Shown: positions 43,668 through 54,172 of the stretch, in pieces
Layout: each line of letters starts with the position of its first letter
How positions within the stretch are numbered: position 1 is the first letter of the stretch
NCBI RefSeq assembly: GCF_900104355.1
Contig: NZ_FNIY01000001.1
Span: 124,001-188,000 of the forward strand
From: Phyllobacterium sp. OV277
GTDB lineage: Bacteria; Pseudomonadota; Alphaproteobacteria; Rhizobiales; Rhizobiaceae
Length of the DNA stretch: 64,000 nucleotides
Direction of reading: 5' to 3'
Program-made: the position numbers and the translations under genes
The notes under the pieces: model-generated
Database searches by the model: none
Seen by the model: only the letters and a program-made list of their open reading frames with translations
Told to the model about the DNA's origin: nothing

Positions 43668-44897
43668 TCAGTTCAGTGCGCCTGCTGTCTTTTTTCCGGA
43701 AAATTCACCAACGGCAGTGGCAAGGCGCTCGGCCACGTGGCTGCGCCATGCGGGGTCCTGCATCAGTTTTGCATCTTCTTCATTGGACAGGTAGCCGATT
43801 TCCACCAGCACCGAAGGCACATCCGGCGCACGCAGCACCTGGAACCCGGCAAAGCGATGCGGATTGTTGATCATGTTCACATCGCCCTTCAGCGCACGCA
43901 CCACGCCTTTGGCAAAGCTCAAGGAGAATGTGTGCGTCTCGCGCCGTGTGAGATCCATGAGAATATCGGCGATCTCAGGCGTCTCATTGTCAAAGGTGAC
44001 GCCCGCCACCGCATCCGCCTTGTTTTCGCGGTCGGCCATGGCGCGCGATGCCGCGTCGGAAGCCTTGTCGGAAACCGTATAGACAGTCGCGCCGCGAATG
44101 CTGCGCTGGTTGATCGTATCGGCATGAACGGAGATAAACAGATCGGCTTCGTACTGGCGGGCAATCCGCACTCGTTCGGTCAGGCGCAGGAATTCATCGC
44201 TGTCCCGCGTCATTTCGATCCGCAGGCCGGGAATCTTGCGCAACTGGTCGCGCAGTTCCCGCGCAAACATCAGCGTAACGTCCTTTTCCATGATGCCGCC
44301 GGTGCTTTCCGCACCACTATCGATACCGCCATGCCCCGCATCCACCACAACGGTGAAGGGTTTAGGCGTTTTGCTGACCTCATTGGGCGCAGCACTTGCA
44401 AGACGATCGCCCTTTGGCGCCATCTGCGTGGAAGCGGTTGTTGCATTCTGGTTTTTGATGGCTTCGGCAAACTCGCGGTCAGAAGACGCTACAAGGTCGG
44501 CCACAAGGCGATAACCGGGGCTGTTATCATTCTTCAGAACATCGACCCGCTCGACACTGAATGGGCCTTTTACCGTAAAAATAAGCCGCGAACGGGCATC
44601 ATCAATCATGCCATAGCGCACGTCATCAATAAGACCGCGCGGCTCAAGCGACTTCTTGTCAAAGGCAAACACGGCTTTGGGCAGATCAATCACCAGACGG
44701 TGCGGCTGATCCAGCATTAAAGTGGACACCTCGGGTTCACGATCGAAATTGATCACAACACGGGTCCGCAACTCGTCGCCTGCAGCCTGATAGGTCAAGG
44801 CGGCAAGTTCATTGGCGGCACTGGCTTTCTCGCCCGCCTGCACAAATGCAAGCAAACCCAGAAAGACAGTAACAAATACCCGGCAGATCACATTCAT
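43668..44897 (-). CDS. N-acetylmuramoyl-L-alanine amidase, AMIN domain (AmiC type)
   Basis: The protein of about 409 residues has a signal peptide (ICRVFVTVFLGLLAFVQAGEKASA). An N-terminal AMIN domain (about 35-140; localises the enzyme to the septum in relatives) precedes the Amidase_3 domain: VVVDAGHGGIDSGAES and EKDVTL supply zinc ligands, then MTRDSDEFLRLTERV and ISVHADTINQ. It cleaves the stem peptide from MurNAc at cell separation. The upstream start at 44969 would add 24 residues before the signal sequence and is less likely. It probably shares a transcript with ponA. Confidence 0.9.
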   Translation of the reverse strand: MNVICRVFVTVFLGLLAFVQAGEKASAANELAALTYQAAGDELRTRVVINFDREPEVSTLMLDQPHRLVIDLPKAVFAFDKKSLEPRGLIDDVRYGMIDDARSRLIFTVKGPFSVERVDVLKNDNSPGYRLVADLVASSDREFAEAIKNQNATTASTQMAPKGDRLASAAPNEVSKTPKPFTVVVDAGHGGIDSGAESTGGIMEKDVTLMFARELRDQLRKIPGLRIEMTRDSDEFLRLTERVRIARQYEADLFISVHADTINQRSIRGATVYTVSDKASDAASRAMADRENKADAVAGVTFDNETPEIADILMDLTRRETHTFSLSFAKGVVRALKGDVNMINNPHRFAGFQVLRAPDVPSVLVEIGYLSNEEDAKLMQDPAWRSHVAERLATAVGEFSGKKTAGALN

Positions 44898-45612
44898 TTC
44901 ATTGCAGATCGACGTCGGCACGCGCCGGACATCATCCCCTCTGGTGCTATTTCGTATCAGACGGAGCACGATTGTTACATCGCTTTAGCCACATTATATG
45001 TGAATGATAGGTAACGCGTCGTGGTTAATTTAGTCTTATTAACTGACTTGTCCCGCCATCTTGGCCGCCACTTCTGTGCCACCCTGATGACACGATTATG
45101 AAGAAGGCCTTGTCATAACGCGACACACCTCCTAAAAGCAAAGGTGGGTTACTTCCTGCCCTCCGGAATCAGGCTCCTTCGTGTCACGGCAAATGACCTG
45201 CTGACACTGAAGACAGAGACATGGAGCAGCAAGGGCGAATTTCGCTGTAGGTAACCGGAAAAGAATTTGGCGTGAGCAGACAGAAAATGTCGGCCAGCGC
45301 TTTTTGTGAACGGCAGATAGCGCAGACAAGGCGCGTCGAGCCAGCCCTTTCGGGGGTGTTAAAGTGTCGGCACTGCTTCAAGGCGTGCCATTCGTGAGGT
45401 CGTTTCGTCAGGAACAGAGATGTTTGATACAGACGTGACTATAATCGGCTTGAAAGCCGCGGGTGCTGAAACGCAACCCCGCGTGATGCCGTGTCTGTCT
45501 GTTTCTGCGAACCTTAATATATCCGGCAAATGTGAAAACGCGGCTCCGGCACCCCTACGGGCGTCCCGGTTGCACCGCGTTTTGAGCGTTTCAGCCGGGG
45601 AGAAGAATTATA
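44898..45612 (+). other. amiC-rne divergent region with long rne leader
   Basis: About 715 bases separate amiC from rne. Short frames in it have no protein-like content. The rne-proximal part contains two strong hairpins: CGCGGG...CCCGCG near 45458-45485, and AAAACGCGG (45535-45543) with CCGCGTTTT (45575-45583). This fits a long structured 5' leader, which in other bacteria is where RNase E cuts its own mRNA for autoregulation. The extent of transcription is not known. Confidence 0.55.
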
Positions 45613-48516
45613 ATGTCGGACAAAATGCTAATCGACGCCTCCCACCAGGAGGAAACGCGCGTTGTCGTGGTTCGCGGCAACCGAATTGAAGAATTTGACT
45701 TTGAGTCGGAACACAAGAAACAGATCAAAGGCAATATCTATCTGGCGCGTGTCACACGTGTAGAACCATCGCTTCAGGCAGCATTCGTTGAATATGGCGG
45801 CAATCGCCATGGCTTTCTTGCGTTCAGCGAAATCCACCCTGATTATTACCAGATCCCTGTTGCAGACCGTCAGGCGCTGATCGAGGCGGAAGCCGAGGCA
45901 GCCAGCCAGGACGAAGACCATGAGGAAGCTGCCGGCGAGCAGCGCAGCCGTGATCGCAATGATCGTGGACAGCGCAATCGCCGGGGCCGCAGCCGTCGTG
46001 GCACCCGTCAGGGCGACGACGCGGTCAAGCTCGATGCCGCTGACGAAGAGAACGCATCCGCTGACGAAGCCGGTGACGCGCACGAATCGTCGGAACAAGG
46101 CGGATCGGACGAAACCCCGTCTTCCGAAGACAATGGCGGCCAGACCCTGGCTGCTGCCATAGACGCTGATGTCATTTCCGAAGCCATCATTGTTGAGACG
46201 GACGAAGCTACCGACGCTGAAGAAAAGGCTGACGAGAGCGACAATCACGCGCGCAAATCCAAGCGCCGTTCGCAGGACGACAAAGAAGAGCCGCATGACG
46301 AGCTTGACGAAGTCGATTCCATCGGTGCCGAAGATGCCATGGAAGAAGTTCCGACGCATCAGCGCTTCCAGCGCCGCCAGTACAACATTCAGGATGTTAT
46401 CAAGCGCCGCCAGATTCTACTGGTGCAGGTCGTCAAGGAAGAACGCGGCAACAAGGGCGCGGCCCTGACCACTTACCTGTCACTTGCCGGTCGCTATTCG
46501 GTTCTGATGCCAAACACTGCCCGTGGTGGCGGTATTTCGCGCAAGATCACCAGCATTCAGGACCGCAAGCGTCTGAAAGACATCGTCAAGGATCTCGAAG
46601 TGCCCAAGGGCATGGGCGTGATCCTGCGCACCGCCGGTGCCATGCGCACCAAGCCCGAGGTCAAGCGCGACTACGAATATCTGATGCGCCTGTGGGAAAA
46701 TGTCCGCAGCCTCACCCTCGCCTCCAGTGCGCCGACCCTCGTTTATGAGGAAGGCAGCCTGATCAAGCGCTCGATCCGCGATCTTTATAATAAAGACATC
46801 ACGGAAATCCTCGTTGCCGGTGAAAACGGTTACCGCGAGGCAAAAGACTTCATGCGCATGCTCATGCCGAGCCATGCCAAGGTGGTGCAGCCCTATCGCG
46901 AGTTAACGCCGATCTTTGCGCGCAATGGTATCGAGGCACAGCTCGACCGCATGTTGCAGCCGCAGGTCACGCTGAAATCCGGTGGCTATATCATCATCAA
47001 CCAGACCGAAGCGCTGGTGGCGATCGACGTCAACTCCGGGCGCTCGACCCGCGAACATTCGATTGAAGACACCGCATTACAGACGAATCTTGAAGCGGCG
47101 GATGAAGTTGCGCGGCAATTGCGTCTGCGCGATCTTGCCGGTCTGATCGTTGTCGATTTCATCGACATGGAAGAAAACCGCAACAACCGCGCGGTGGAAA
47201 AGCGGATGAAGGATTGTCTGAAAGACGATCGCGCCCGTATTCAGGTTGGTCGTATCTCGCATTTCGGCCTGCTCGAAATGTCGCGCCAGCGCATTCGTGC
47301 CAGTGTTCTGGAAAGCACGACACAGGTCTGCGCGCATTGCGGCGGTACCGGTCATGTGCGTTCCGCCTCGTCGATTGCGCTGCATGTCATGCGCTCGATT
47401 GAGGAATATCTGCTGCGTCATTCGCAGAACAACATCATCGTTCGCACCACTGTGGCAACAGCGCTTTATGTTCTCAACCACAAGCGCCAGAACCTTGCCG
47501 ATCTCGAAACCCGTTTCGGTCTGACAATCAGTATTGAGGCGGATGACAGCGTTGGCGCCCAGCATTTCGCTATCGACAAGGGCTCCATTGCGCTTGGTCC
47601 GATTGTTCCGCTCACCGAAACGCCAGCTCTCGGCATTATCGATGATTTTGACGAGACCGATCCGGTCATCGAAGAAATCGATGATGAAGCCGAAAGCGAA
47701 GCGCAGCCCGGCGAAACCGCTCGCGCTGGTGACAATGACGAATCGTCCCGCAAGCGCCGGCGCAAGCGTCGTCGGCGTGGCGGTCGTGATCGTCAGGACG
47801 TCGCTGCCGGTGAGCCCGGTCAGGCCGTAAGTGGTGACAGCGAAGGTGACGACGCGGATGTTCCTGCTGTTGAAGGCGAGGATGCCGCTGCCGCCAAGGC
47901 ACGCGAAGAAGAGAACGAACGCCGCAAGAAGCGCCGCCGGGGTCGTCGTGGTGGTCGCAAAAACCGCCGTCCGGAGGATGGCGAGGATCATCAAATCGCC
48001 GCCAAGTCCGTACCCGATGCGGAACCTGTTTTCGTAAGCATTCCGCTGCCGGATTTCAGCAAGCCCGCCGCGGTTGAAACCAAAGCGACTGCTGTCGAAG
48101 AGGCTGTTTTCGTCGAAAGCACAATCGTTGAGGTTGTTGCGGATGCGGAAGAAGCGCCAGCAAAACCAAAGCGCGCCCCTCGCAAGCCGCGCGCCAAGGC
48201 TGGAGCTGAACCCGCTGAAACTGTAGCGGAAGTTGTATCTGTCGAGGCTGAAGCACCGGCAAAGCCAAAGCGCGCCCCTCGCAAGTCAGCCAAGAAGGCT
48301 GTTATCGAGGAAACCGTTGCGGAGGTAGTTGCAGTGGAAGCACCGGCAAGCGCGCCGGTTGAGGTTGAACCTGCACCGGAACCCGTTGCTGCGCCAAAGC
48401 CTGAGCCAAAAGGGGAAAACGCTGCGCCCGTCGTCACCTCCAGCTCCACCAAGGATAAGAAAGACGGTGAAGCGTCGCCGAAACGCGGCTGGTGGCAGAA
48501 GAAGGGTTTTTTCTGA
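45613..48516 (+). CDS. rne: Ribonuclease E
   Basis: The 967-residue endonuclease is the core of RNA decay and rRNA/tRNA processing. The S1 domain begins near residue 36 (GNIYLARVTRVEPSLQAAFVEYG) and is interrupted by an acidic insert (about 95-245), a feature of alphaproteobacterial RNase E. The DNase I-like region has the metal-binding aspartates in AIDVNSG (about 468-474) and VVDFIDMEENR (about 514). The Zn-link CAHCGGTGH is near residue 572. The C-terminal 300 residues alternate Arg-rich patches and Ala/Pro/Glu-rich segments, a disordered scaffold for RNA and degradosome partners. GGGGAG precedes the ATG. Confidence 0.96.
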   Translation: MSDKMLIDASHQEETRVVVVRGNRIEEFDFESEHKKQIKGNIYLARVTRVEPSLQAAFVEYGGNRHGFLAFSEIHPDYYQIPVADRQALIEAEAEAASQDEDHEEAAGEQRSRDRNDRGQRNRRGRSRRGTRQGDDAVKLDAADEENASADEAGDAHESSEQGGSDETPSSEDNGGQTLAAAIDADVISEAIIVETDEATDAEEKADESDNHARKSKRRSQDDKEEPHDELDEVDSIGAEDAMEEVPTHQRFQRRQYNIQDVIKRRQILLVQVVKEERGNKGAALTTYLSLAGRYSVLMPNTARGGGISRKITSIQDRKRLKDIVKDLEVPKGMGVILRTAGAMRTKPEVKRDYEYLMRLWENVRSLTLASSAPTLVYEEGSLIKRSIRDLYNKDITEILVAGENGYREAKDFMRMLMPSHAKVVQPYRELTPIFARNGIEAQLDRMLQPQVTLKSGGYIIINQTEALVAIDVNSGRSTREHSIEDTALQTNLEAADEVARQLRLRDLAGLIVVDFIDMEENRNNRAVEKRMKDCLKDDRARIQVGRISHFGLLEMSRQRIRASVLESTTQVCAHCGGTGHVRSASSIALHVMRSIEEYLLRHSQNNIIVRTTVATALYVLNHKRQNLADLETRFGLTISIEADDSVGAQHFAIDKGSIALGPIVPLTETPALGIIDDFDETDPVIEEIDDEAESEAQPGETARAGDNDESSRKRRRKRRRRGGRDRQDVAAGEPGQAVSGDSEGDDADVPAVEGEDAAAAKAREEENERRKKRRRGRRGGRKNRRPEDGEDHQIAAKSVPDAEPVFVSIPLPDFSKPAAVETKATAVEEAVFVESTIVEVVADAEEAPAKPKRAPRKPRAKAGAEPAETVAEVVSVEAEAPAKPKRAPRKSAKKAVIEETVAEVVAVEAPASAPVEVEPAPEPVAAPKPEPKGENAAPVVTSSSTKDKKDGEASPKRGWWQKKGFF

Positions 48517-48544
48517 GCCTGAAAAACGCGTGGATAACTGAGTT

Positions 48545-48575
48545 GAAGAACCGGCATCATTGCCGGTTCTTCTTT
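48545..48575 (+). terminator. rne terminator
   Basis: Perfect 12-base arms GAAGAACCGGCA (48545-48556) and TGCCGGTTCTTC (48561-48572) around a TCAT loop are followed by TTTATC, 29 bases after the rne stop. Confidence 0.85.
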
Positions 48576-48698
48576 ATCAAGACTCCCTGTATCCTCTACG
48601 GAAGCCGCAGATTTGCCTGATTAATCTGCATTTTCACAATTAAGGGAACGCGATTTGCTTCTCTTTCAATAAGAGACTGACTTCGATACGAATAAGCC

Positions 48699-50105
48699 AT
48701 GATGACAGTTCGACAGATCATTTCACGTCAATCGTTCACTGCCATGGCGCGCAGCGCAGGTGCTGCACTGGTCGCGGGAGCTATCAGCCTCGTACAGACT
48801 GACATTGCTGCCGCACAATCCAATGTGCCCATTGTCCGCGATGCGGAAATCGAAGCGCTTGTAACTGACTATGCCACCCCGATCATCAATGCAGCGGGTC
48901 TTGGCAAGCACGCTATTCGCATCGTTCTGGTCAACAACAACAGTTTCAATGCATTTGTCGATGGCCGCCGCATCTTCATCAATACGGGTGCTCTTCTTCA
49001 GGCGGAAACGCCCAATGAAATCATCGGCGTTCTGGCCCATGAAACCGGGCATCTGGCCGGTGGCCACCAGTTCCAGTTGCGTGAGCAGTTGGCACGCGCC
49101 AAGACCATGGCCGTTGTCGCAGGGCTGCTTGGCCTTGGTGCCGCCGTTGCGGGTGCTGCAACCAAGCAGGGTAGTGTAGCGCAGGCGGGTGCCGGTGTTG
49201 CCATGGGTGGTACGGAAGTCGCCATGCGCAGCCTCCTCAGCTATCAACGCACGGAAGAAATGGCGGCAGACCGGTCCGCGATCACTTACCTCGCCAACAC
49301 GGGGCAATCAGCCAAGGGCATGCTGGTAACGTTTGAACGCTTCTCGAACGCCCTGTCATTGACGGGCACGCGCACAGACCCCTATCGCATCAGCCATCCT
49401 CTGCCGCGCGAGCGCATCGCCAATCTGGAAACACTCGCCCGCGCCAGCCCCTATTTCGACAAGGCTGATAGTCCTGCCCTGCAACAGCGTCACGACCTGA
49501 TGCGCGGCAAGATCGCGGCCTATACCGGTGGCGGTGCCAGCGTGCTGCAAAGCTTCCGCAAAGACCCCAACAACATAGGTGCGCGCTACGGCAACGCCAT
49601 TGCAACCTATCTCAACGGGTCGTCGCAGGAAGCGCTCGGGAAAATCGACGCGCTGATCCGCGAACAACCCAAAAACCCATATTTTCACGAAATGCGCGGC
49701 GAAATTCTGCTCAAACAGAGCAAGGTGACGGAAGCGGCAGAGGCCTATAAAAAGGCCGGAGCCCTCGATCCACGCAAATCAAGCCTTATCCGGATGAGCT
49801 ATGGCCGGGCGCTTATGCTCAGCGGCAAGCCTGCCAATCTGAAAGCGTCGATCAAGGAAATTCAGGCCGGTATCGACCGTGACCGCGAATTCCCCGATGG
49901 ATACGGTTATCTTGCCCAAGCCTATGGCCAGCTTGGCGACGGTCCGCGTTCGGACCTCGCTTCAGCAGAACAAAAATACTACTCCGGCAAGATTCAGGAA
50001 GCGCAAATTTTTGCCATACGGGCCCAGAGAGCCCTTCCCAACGGATCACCAGACTGGGTTCGCGCCCAGGATATCATCAATTCCAAGCGCAAATCAGAAG
50101 ACTGA
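48699..50105 (+). CDS. Periplasmic M48 metalloprotease with TPR domain (BepA-like)
   Basis: The 468-residue precursor has a signal peptide of about 40 residues (cut near AAAQ). The M48 zinc motif HETGH is at 114-118, with the third ligand in EEMAADRSA near residue 188. From about 290, TPR-like helices follow (NPYFHEMRGEILLKQSKVTEAAEAYKKAGALDP). This order is that of E. coli BepA/YfgC, which degrades stalled outer-membrane proteins and assists LptD assembly. A DsbA-like gene follows after 41 bases, which suits a shared role in envelope protein folding. Confidence 0.9.
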   Translation: MMTVRQIISRQSFTAMARSAGAALVAGAISLVQTDIAAAQSNVPIVRDAEIEALVTDYATPIINAAGLGKHAIRIVLVNNNSFNAFVDGRRIFINTGALLQAETPNEIIGVLAHETGHLAGGHQFQLREQLARAKTMAVVAGLLGLGAAVAGAATKQGSVAQAGAGVAMGGTEVAMRSLLSYQRTEEMAADRSAITYLANTGQSAKGMLVTFERFSNALSLTGTRTDPYRISHPLPRERIANLETLARASPYFDKADSPALQQRHDLMRGKIAAYTGGGASVLQSFRKDPNNIGARYGNAIATYLNGSSQEALGKIDALIREQPKNPYFHEMRGEILLKQSKVTEAAEAYKKAGALDPRKSSLIRMSYGRALMLSGKPANLKASIKEIQAGIDRDREFPDGYGYLAQAYGQLGDGPRSDLASAEQKYYSGKIQEAQIFAIRAQRALPNGSPDWVRAQDIINSKRKSED

Positions 50106-50146
50106 AGCTGCTTTGCCGACATCGATACAAACAAGGACATGACAAT

Positions 50147-50935
50147 ATGAAAAAAGTCGCTCTGGTAGGTGCATCCGCAGGCCTCGCCGCCCTCGTTGCG
50201 CTCGGTTTCAGCCAACAGGCTGTTCTGGCCCAGACCAGCACCGCTGCCACGTCGCAGCCTGCCATGTCTTCAAACGTCAATCGCGCTGAAATCGAAGCGA
50301 TCATCAAGGATTACCTGATCAAGAATCCGGAAGTGCTGCTCGAAGCACAGGCGGCTCTCACTGCCAAGCAGGAAGCGACGCAGCAGCAGGCGCAGGGACA
50401 GATCATCAGCCAGAACAGCGACAAGCTTTTCAATTCGCCCGCCGATGCCGTCTTCGGTAATCCCAAGGGCGACGTCACGGTGGTTGAGTTCTTCGATTAC
50501 AATTGCGGCTATTGCAAACGCGCCCTGCCCGACATGGATGCGCTGCTGAAGAGCGACACGAAACTGCGCTTCGTGATGAAGGAGTTCCCGATCCTCGGCG
50601 CCGATTCCACCCGCGCGCACATCGTGGCGAAAGCCTTCAAGGCGCTGATGCCTGAAAAATATCTGGAATTCCACCGCGACCTGCTTGGCCGTGATGGCCG
50701 CGCGACGGAGGATTCCGCCATGCAGATCGCCATCAAGCTTGGCGGCAACGAAAAGCAGATCCGCGAAAAGATGAAGTCACCTGAAATCGCTCAGGCATTT
50801 CAGCAGAACTATGACCTAGCCAACAGCCTGAATATCAACGGCACGCCGTCCTATATCATCGGTAACGAAGTGGTTCCCGGCGCTCTTGGTGTGGATGCTC
50901 TGGCTGAAAAAATCAGCCATATTCGCAACAAATAG
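50147..50935 (+). CDS. DsbA-family thiol-disulfide oxidoreductase
   Basis: The 262-residue precursor has a signal peptide (about 1-28, ending VLAQ), then a helical region (EIEAIIKDYLIKNPEVLLEAQAAL, typical of the ScsC/BdbD subgroup). The thioredoxin fold has the active site Cys120-Gly-Tyr-Cys123 in FFDYNCGYCKRALPD. A cis-proline is visible in NGTPSYIIGNEVVPG. It would form or isomerise disulfides in the periplasm; the N-terminal helix may mediate oligomers, as in ScsC. It is co-oriented with the M48 protease gene. Confidence 0.9.
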   Translation: MKKVALVGASAGLAALVALGFSQQAVLAQTSTAATSQPAMSSNVNRAEIEAIIKDYLIKNPEVLLEAQAALTAKQEATQQQAQGQIISQNSDKLFNSPADAVFGNPKGDVTVVEFFDYNCGYCKRALPDMDALLKSDTKLRFVMKEFPILGADSTRAHIVAKAFKALMPEKYLEFHRDLLGRDGRATEDSAMQIAIKLGGNEKQIREKMKSPEIAQAFQQNYDLANSLNINGTPSYIIGNEVVPGALGVDALAEKISHIRNK

Positions 50936-51075
50936 CGCTGTTCATATGCCAATGATTGCAAAAACCCGTTGTGGACAAGCAATCAAGTGACTTTGCAGGC
51001 TTTTCGCTTGCCGATAAGCCGTTTATATGGGACCCGTCATCGGGTCCCGAAACCCGTCAATATGTCCGGTATGGT

Positions 51076-51519
51076 ATGAAACAGCTGATCTTTGTCCTCA
51101 ATGGCCCGAACCTGAACATGCTGGGAAAGCGTGAGCCGGGAATCTATGGCGCTTCCACATTGAGCGATATTGAGGCTCTCTGCCGCACTGAGGGTGAAAA
51201 ACTCGGCGTTGAGATCGAGTTTCGCCAATCCAATCAAGAGGGTGATCTGGTCACCTGGATTCAGGAGGCAGGCGAGAAAAAAGCCGCTGTCCTGATCAAT
51301 CCAGCCGCCTATACACATACATCAATCGCATTGCATGATGCCATCCGCGCGGCCGCGGTCACGCTGGTGGAAGTTCATCTGTCCAATATTCACGCGCGCG
51401 AGTCATTTCGCCATCACTCCTACGTTTCCCCTTTGGCCAAAGGGGTGATATGTGGCTTTGGGGTGGACGGCTATGTGATGGGCCTGCGCGCACTCGTCAA
51501 AGCAGCGGCACCGCAATAA
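51076..51519 (+). CDS. aroQ: 3-dehydroquinate dehydratase, type II
   Basis: The 147-residue enzyme starts at the ATG of [17 protein letters not shown]; the upstream frame extension has no conserved content. Type II signatures are [18 protein letters not shown] (with the catalytic Arg and Tyr), [16 protein letters not shown] and [18 protein letters not shown]. It catalyses the third step of the shikimate pathway, forming dodecamers. It directly precedes accB and accC in the same direction, a conserved order in alphaproteobacteria. Confidence 0.95.
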   Translation: MKQLIFVLNGPNLNMLGKREPGIYGASTLSDIEALCRTEGEKLGVEIEFRQSNQEGDLVTWIQEAGEKKAAVLINPAAYTHTSIALHDAIRAAAVTLVEVHLSNIHARESFRHHSYVSPLAKGVICGFGVDGYVMGLRALVKAAAPQ

Positions 51520-51557
51520 CAAGGGCTGCCGAACAGAAATAAGGGGCTTGAAAAAGC

Positions 51558-52028
51558 ATGGCTAGCAGAAACACCGGGATCGACAAGGTCATGATCCGCG
51601 ATCTCGCAGAAATTCTGAACGAGACGGATCTCACCGATATCGAGATCGAACAGGGCGACCTGCGTATCCGCGTATCGCGCCAGATCACAATGCAGGCAGC
51701 ACCGCAGGCAGTCTATGCACAGGCTCCAGCCGCCGCTGCACCGGTTGCCGCCGCAGCACCCATTGAGGCAGCCAAGCCCGCTGGCGATCCATCGAAGAAC
51801 GCTGTTCCTTCGCCCATGGTCGGTACAGCCTACCTCTCCCCTGCACCGGGTGCCCGCGCCTTCATCGAGGTTGGCACCAAGGTCAAGGAAGGCCAGACAC
51901 TGATGATCATCGAAGCGATGAAGACGATGAACCAGATTCCATCGCCTCGCGCCGGTACCGTTACGGCCATTCTCATCGAAGATAGCCAGCCGGTTGAATA
52001 TGGCGAATTGCTAGTTGTGATCGAATAA
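51558..52028 (+). CDS. accB: Biotin carboxyl carrier protein of acetyl-CoA carboxylase
   Basis: The 156-residue protein has an N-terminal helical region, an Ala/Pro-rich flexible linker (about 46-80) and the C-terminal biotinyl domain. The biotinylation motif EAMKTMNQI places the modified lysine at residue 122. It carries carboxybiotin between AccC and the carboxyltransferase in fatty acid synthesis. accC follows after 12 bases, so the two are co-translated from one mRNA. Confidence 0.96.
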   Translation: MASRNTGIDKVMIRDLAEILNETDLTDIEIEQGDLRIRVSRQITMQAAPQAVYAQAPAAAAPVAAAAPIEAAKPAGDPSKNAVPSPMVGTAYLSPAPGARAFIEVGTKVKEGQTLMIIEAMKTMNQIPSPRAGTVTAILIEDSQPVEYGELLVVIE

Positions 52029-52040
52029 ATCGAGAGCGTG

Positions 52041-53405
52041 ATGTTTCAGAAAATTCTCATAGCCAACCGCGGCGAAATTGCCCTGCGCGTTCTGCGCGCC
52101 TGCAAGGAGCTGGGCATTCAGACTGTCGCGGTTCATTCGACCGCCGACGCCGACGCCATGCATGTACGTCTTGCGGATGAAAGCGTCTGCATTGGACCGC
52201 CCCCTTCGCGCGATAGCTATCTGAACATTCACCAGATCGTTGCCGCCTGCGAAATCACCGGTGCCGATGCCATCCACCCCGGCTACGGCTTCCTGTCGGA
52301 GAACGCCAAGTTCGCGGAAATCCTTGAAGCGCACAACATCACCTTCATTGGCCCCACCGCCGCGCATATCCGCATCATGGGTGACAAGATCGAAGCCAAG
52401 CGCACCGCAAAGCGTCTGGGCATTCCGGTTGTTCCCGGCTCCGATGGCGGCGTCACCGACGATAAGGAAGCCGCGCGCATTGCTGCCGAAATCGGCTATC
52501 CGGTTATCATCAAGGCTTCAGCTGGCGGTGGCGGACGCGGCATGAAGGTTGCGCTCAGCGAAGACGAACTGTCCGTCGCTCTATCGACCGCCCGCACGGA
52601 AGCTGGCGCTGCCTTTGGCGACGATGCTGTTTACATCGAAAAATACCTGCAGAAGCCACGCCATATCGAAGTTCAGGTCATGGGCGACGGCATGGGCAAG
52701 GCTGTGCATCTGGGCGAACGCGACTGCTCGCTGCAGCGCCGCCACCAGAAGGTATGGGAAGAAGCCAACTCACCCGCCCTCAATGCGGACGCGCGTGAGC
52801 GCATCGGCATGATCTGCGCCAATGCCATGGCCGATATGGGCTATCGCGGTGCGGGCACCATCGAGTTCCTCTACGAGAATGGCGAGTTCTATTTCATCGA
52901 GATGAACACCCGTCTTCAGGTGGAGCATCCGGTCACCGAAGCCATTACCGGCATCGATCTCGTACACGAACAGATTCGCGTTGCCTCGGGCGGCGGTCTT
53001 TCCGTGACGCAGGATGATATCCGCTTCCATGGTCATGCCATTGAATGCCGTATCAATGCGGAAGATCCCCGGACTTTCGCACCCTCACCCGGCAAGATCA
53101 CTCATTATCACACGCCCGGCGGGCTCGGCATTCGTGTCGATTCCGGCGTCTATACCGGCTACAAGATTCCGCCTTACTATGACAGCCTCATCGGCAAGCT
53201 GATCGTGCATGGCCGCAATCGCGTGGAATGCCTGATGCGTCTGCGCCGTGCGCTGGATGAATTCGTGGTGGATGGCATCAAGACCACGCTGCCACTGTTT
53301 CAGGACCTGATCAACAATCCTGATATCGCCAACGGTGACTACGATATCCATTGGCTGGAAAAATATCTGGCTGGCGATACGAAAACTGCCGAAGATGAGG
53401 CATGA
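52041..53405 (+). CDS. accC: Biotin carboxylase subunit of acetyl-CoA carboxylase
   Basis: The 454-residue ATP-grasp enzyme opens [20 protein letters not shown], with [14 protein letters not shown] (glycine-rich ATP loop), [27 protein letters not shown] and [14 protein letters not shown]. It carboxylates the biotin on AccB using bicarbonate and ATP. The ATG is chosen over a GTG one codon earlier. Its stop overlaps the start of aat by four bases (ATGA). Confidence 0.97.
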   Translation: MFQKILIANRGEIALRVLRACKELGIQTVAVHSTADADAMHVRLADESVCIGPPPSRDSYLNIHQIVAACEITGADAIHPGYGFLSENAKFAEILEAHNITFIGPTAAHIRIMGDKIEAKRTAKRLGIPVVPGSDGGVTDDKEAARIAAEIGYPVIIKASAGGGGRGMKVALSEDELSVALSTARTEAGAAFGDDAVYIEKYLQKPRHIEVQVMGDGMGKAVHLGERDCSLQRRHQKVWEEANSPALNADARERIGMICANAMADMGYRGAGTIEFLYENGEFYFIEMNTRLQVEHPVTEAITGIDLVHEQIRVASGGGLSVTQDDIRFHGHAIECRINAEDPRTFAPSPGKITHYHTPGGLGIRVDSGVYTGYKIPPYYDSLIGKLIVHGRNRVECLMRLRRALDEFVVDGIKTTLPLFQDLINNPDIANGDYDIHWLEKYLAGDTKTAEDEA

Positions 53406-54016
53406 CGGGTAAAGACCCGGCAGAAAGCTTCCAAATAGACCCCGAGTTGTTGCTGCGCGCCTATGCAACCGGGGTCTTTCCCATGGCCGAAGAGGCCGAC
53501 GATCCGGAAATTTTCTGGGTCCGTCCGGAAAAGCGCGGCATTATTCCCTTTGAAAATTTTCACGTCTCGCACAGTCTGCGCAAGACCATTCGTCAGGGCC
53601 GTTTCGATATCCGTTTCGATACGGACTTTGAGGGCGTTATTGACGGTTGTGCCAGCGGCAGCGGTGAACGCGCCCGTACATGGATCAACCAGCCGATCCG
53701 GGAAGCCTATGGCAAGCTGTTCGAGTTTGGTCACTGCCACACGGTTGAAGCATGGCAGGAGAACAGGCTCGTCGGCGGCCTTTATGGCATTTCGCTAGGA
53801 TCAGCATTTTTCGGCGAAAGCATGTTTTCGCGTGAGCGTGATGCGTCGAAAGTCTGCCTCGTTCATCTCGTTAGTCATTTGATTGAAAAGGGTTTTACCC
53901 TGCTCGATACCCAGTTCACCACCACCCATCTGGAAAGTTTTGGCGCCATTGAAGTGCCCCGGCGTCAGTATCAAAAAATGCTCGACAATGCGCTGGCAGA
54001 GTCAGCAGAGTTTTGA
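53402..54016 (+). CDS. aat: Leucyl/phenylalanyl-tRNA--protein transferase
   Basis: The 204-residue enzyme attaches Leu or Phe to proteins with N-terminal Arg or Lys, marking them for ClpAP (N-degron pathway). It begins with the family pattern [44 protein letters not shown] in successive blocks. Further motifs are [35 protein letters not shown] and [16 protein letters not shown]. Translationally coupled to accC, as in many alphaproteobacteria. Confidence 0.95.
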   Translation: MTGKDPAESFQIDPELLLRAYATGVFPMAEEADDPEIFWVRPEKRGIIPFENFHVSHSLRKTIRQGRFDIRFDTDFEGVIDGCASGSGERARTWINQPIREAYGKLFEFGHCHTVEAWQENRLVGGLYGISLGSAFFGESMFSRERDASKVCLVHLVSHLIEKGFTLLDTQFTTTHLESFGAIEVPRRQYQKMLDNALAESAEF

Positions 54017-54172
54017 TCCGTCATAGTCTTCGTAAGAATATGAAGTATTGTCCTTTTCGTTGAAGCTGCCACAGAGCAGAGCGACGAAAGATATTTTTAC
54101 GAGCAGTGTCGGGTTGGTGGTTTTCCAAACGTCCTTGAGCTGGAAGCCCCAACACAGGAGAGGAAAACTATT

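Noticed and set aside
43602-44720. 372-codon frame on the plus strand opposite amiC
   Set aside because: Antisense to a clear amidase with all zinc motifs; no ribosome site or family content.
45132-45381. Two cysteine-containing 65-codon frames on the minus strand in the rne leader
   Set aside because: Overlapping frames without ribosome sites; more likely structured leader than protein.
47077-47994. 305-codon minus-strand frame across the rne 3' half
   Set aside because: Low-complexity hydrophobic translation arising from the Ala/Arg-rich rne tail in another frame.
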